From: Hymenobacter sediminis
GTDB lineage: Bacteria > Bacteroidota > Bacteroidia > Cytophagales > Hymenobacteraceae
DNA: 64,000 nucleotides
Reading direction: 5' to 3'
Assembly: GCF_003231285.1 (NCBI RefSeq)
Contig: NZ_QKNS01000005.1
Location: 62,001 to 126,000 of the forward strand
Below are positions 62,258 through 64,000 of this stretch, piece after piece; the stretch's first letter is position 1, and every line of letters starts with the position of its first letter. A program made the position numbers and the translations under genes. Under the pieces are notes generated by a model, which saw only the letters and a list, made by a program, of their open reading frames with translations, had not been told where the DNA came from and ran no database searches.

Positions 62258-63121
62258 ATGTCGAAGCTCAAAAAAACCAGCCGGACCAAAGCGGCCGATC
62301 AGGTTCTGAATGCCGGTAGCGGCCAAACCATCGTCCAGCCCAACGTCAACGACAATAAGGTTAAGACCATCAGTGATATCCGCGAGCAAACGCACGGCGA
62401 GCGGACCGTGCAGCTCGACGATGAGCAGCGCATCCGCAAAGCCTTCGTAGACAAGGACTGGAACGAAATCAAGATTGCCGACTCCTGGCAGATCTTCAAG
62501 GTAATGGCGGAGTTTGTAGAGGGCTTCGAGAAAATGACCAAGATTGGGCCTTGCGTGTCCATCTTTGGCTCGGCCCGCACCAAGCCCGATAATCCTTACT
62601 ACCAGATGGCCGAGGAAATTGCGGCCAAGCTGGTGCGCCACGGCTACGGCGTGATTACCGGCGGCGGCCCCGGCATCATGGAGGCCGGCAACAAAGGCGC
62701 TCATAAAGAAGGCGGTAAGTCGGTGGGCCTGAACATTGAGCTGCCCTTCGAGCAGTTCCACAACGCCTACATCGACCCCGACAAGGTGATTAACTTCGAC
62801 TACTTCTTTGTGCGGAAGGTAATGTTCGTGAAATACGCCCAGGGCTTCATTGGCATGCCGGGCGGTTTCGGCACCTTGGATGAGCTGTTTGAAGCTATTA
62901 CCCTTATCCAGACCAAGAAAATCGGCCGCTTCCCCATTGTATTGGTGGGCACGCGCTACTGGCAGGGCATGTTCGACTGGATTCAGCAGGTAATGCTGGA
63001 AGACGAGCACAACATTTCGCCCGAGGACATGAACCTGGTGCAGCTGGTTGATGACGCTGAGTCGGCGGTGAAAATCATTGATGATTTCTACAGCAAATAC
63101 CTGCTCTCGCCCAACTTCTAA
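62258..63121 (+). CDS. LOG-family (TIGR00730) Rossmann protein
   Basis: 287 residues. Its N-terminal 80 residues are charged. The LOG domain has GGGPGIMEAGNKGAHKEGG and PGGFGTLDELFEAITLIQ, the PGGxGTxxE motif that binds nucleotide monophosphate. Members (long called lysine decarboxylases) release cytokinin-type bases or other nucleotides by phosphoribohydrolase action. The larger size and N-terminal extension resemble the bacterial YgdH/PpnN type more than plant LOG. It is a single gene between two terminators. Confidence 0.92.
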   Translation: MSKLKKTSRTKAADQVLNAGSGQTIVQPNVNDNKVKTISDIREQTHGERTVQLDDEQRIRKAFVDKDWNEIKIADSWQIFKVMAEFVEGFEKMTKIGPCVSIFGSARTKPDNPYYQMAEEIAAKLVRHGYGVITGGGPGIMEAGNKGAHKEGGKSVGLNIELPFEQFHNAYIDPDKVINFDYFFVRKVMFVKYAQGFIGMPGGFGTLDELFEAITLIQTKKIGRFPIVLVGTRYWQGMFDWIQQVMLEDEHNISPEDMNLVQLVDDAESAVKIIDDFYSKYLLSPNF

Positions 63122-63206
63122 TCACGGATTCAGACAGGTTTTTTGGACTGTACGGATGCGGATGACGTCTGCTCCGGCAGCCAGAGCTCCTGCTAAGCCA
63201 CTGATG

Positions 63207-63236
63207 AAGGCCGCTCCTCCGGGAAGCGGCCTTTTT
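63207..63236 (+). terminator. Intrinsic terminator after LOG gene
   Basis: Stem AAGGCCGCT / AGCGGCCTT with loop CCTCCGGGA, then T5. It ends just before an ATG (63238) that is in frame with crtY. Confidence 0.8.
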
Positions 63237-63297
63237 CATGTTCCTTTGTTTACTAGTTGCGGCTCTGTTCCCCGCACACTTATTCCCTGCTGCCGTG

Positions 63298-64000
63298 GTG
63301 CCCGAGAAACCTGTTTCACTACCTGAGTACGATTACCTGATTGTGGGTGGTGGCGCGGCGGGCTTAAGCCTAGCCTACCACATCAGCCAGGAGCCGCGGC
63401 TAGCCTCTAAGCGGGTGCTGCTGCTGGAACCGGAGGCAAAGAACCAAAACGACCGCACCTGGTCGTTCTGGACGGATGAGCCTATGCTCTTTGATGGGAT
63501 TGTAGCGCACGAGTGGCAGCAACTGGCCTTTCGGAGCCCCCAGTTCGAGCGGGTGTTTTCGCTGCAGCGCCATCGGTATAAGATGATTCGGGGGCTGGAT
63601 TTTTATCAGTTCGTGCACGCAGCCTTGGCGAACAACCCGCAGTTTACCCGGGTAGCTGCCCCCGTCGCTACCCTCGAAAACCTGCCAGCGGGCGGGGTGC
63701 GCGCCACCACCACAACCGGGGAGCAGTTCACCGGACACTATGCCTTCGATAGCCGCCCGCCGGAACTGCGGGAGTTGCAGCAACCCCACAAACACCGCTA
63801 CCTGCTACAGCACTTTGTAGGCTGGGAAGTGGAAACGAACCACGACGTATTTGATCCTACGACGCAGGAGTTTATGGACTTTCGGGGGGAGCAGCACCAG
63901 GAGCCCCGCTTCATGTATGTGCTACCCTTCAGTAAGCGCCGAGCCCTGGTAGAATACACACTCTTTTCGGGGCAGGTGTTGCCAAAGGCTGAATACGAAA
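63298..64000 (+). CDS. crtY: Lycopene beta-cyclase, 5' part
   Basis: The frame runs off the right edge. It encodes a Rossmann FAD/NAD-type motif YDYLIVGGGAAGLSLAYHIS and NDRTWSFWTDEP, both typical of bacterial CrtY-type cyclases, which close beta-rings on lycopene in carotenoid synthesis. The start is uncertain: GTG 63298, GTG 63295, or in-frame ATG 63238, which adds a 20-residue hydrophobic stretch overlapping the terminator. About 234 codons are visible; a full enzyme is near 390. Confidence 0.88.
   Translation, partial: MPEKPVSLPEYDYLIVGGGAAGLSLAYHISQEPRLASKRVLLLEPEAKNQNDRTWSFWTDEPMLFDGIVAHEWQQLAFRSPQFERVFSLQRHRYKMIRGLDFYQFVHAALANNPQFTRVAAPVATLENLPAGGVRATTTTGEQFTGHYAFDSRPPELRELQQPHKHRYLLQHFVGWEVETNHDVFDPTTQEFMDFRGEQHQEPRFMYVLPFSKRRALVEYTLFSGQVLPKAEYE

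Noticed and set aside
1-64000. tRNA or rRNA genes
   Set aside because: I found no T-loop-like GGTTCGAATCC segments in a cloverleaf context and no rRNA-like sequence.

Overview
This window looks like a chromosome segment from a Bacteroidota bacterium, most likely a Hymenobacter or close relative (inference). The evidence is a G+C content in the high 50s, a TonB-dependent receptor with a carboxypeptidase-regulatory N-terminus, an OmpP1/FadL porin, FloA next to NfeD, DUF4142 lipoproteins, archaeal-type ProS, TAnnTTTG-like promoter boxes, few Shine-Dalgarno sites and a lycopene cyclase. I saw no rRNA, tRNA, CRISPR array, prophage or intact insertion sequence.

Layout. 1-13200: end of an OmpA-type protein, nfeD-floA, a Gre factor, proS, two cell-envelope proteins, a dipeptidyl peptidase, map and a pirin. 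13351-22874: envelope and glycan block with a TonB_C lipoprotein, two membrane-associated GT2 glycosyltransferases, three polytopic proteins that resemble GT-C enzymes, and two paralogous small lipoproteins. 23045-29765: an atypical SDR, then haao - GT-C-like gene - ACMSD - kynU, a membrane protein and alkB. 29770-30640: AT-rich island with one lipoprotein, next to a structured inverted-repeat element. 30823-36542: TonB receptor, kmo (the remaining kynurenine-pathway gene) and a LytTR regulator. 36635-44347: hybrid kinase with PAS repeats, a PAP2-like protein, rpoN and asnS. 44485-50858: surface O-acylation locus with one AlgI-type MBOAT and three AlgJ/AlgX-like partners, a fossil of a second algI, and two tandem Rof-like Rho antiterminator genes at its head. 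51090-64000: two paralogous secreted proteins, uvrA, a DUF4142 cluster, ispD, queA, an ABC permease, a LOG-family protein and the start of crtY.

How the genes work together. Kmo, KynU, Haao and ACMSD form a consecutive kynurenine-to-aminomuconate route. ACMSD draws flux away from quinolinate/NAD, which suggests tryptophan catabolism. The algI/algJ locus should acylate a surface polysaccharide, and the 14.9-22.9 kb block probably builds or exports a lipid-linked glycan.

Most unusual points: an over-represented GGGGTAGG word; very long, near-perfect hairpins at gene ends, several carrying that word; the internally deleted algI copy that records a tandem duplication; the Rof pair ahead of the acylation genes; and a predicted three-way-junction element beside the AT-rich island.
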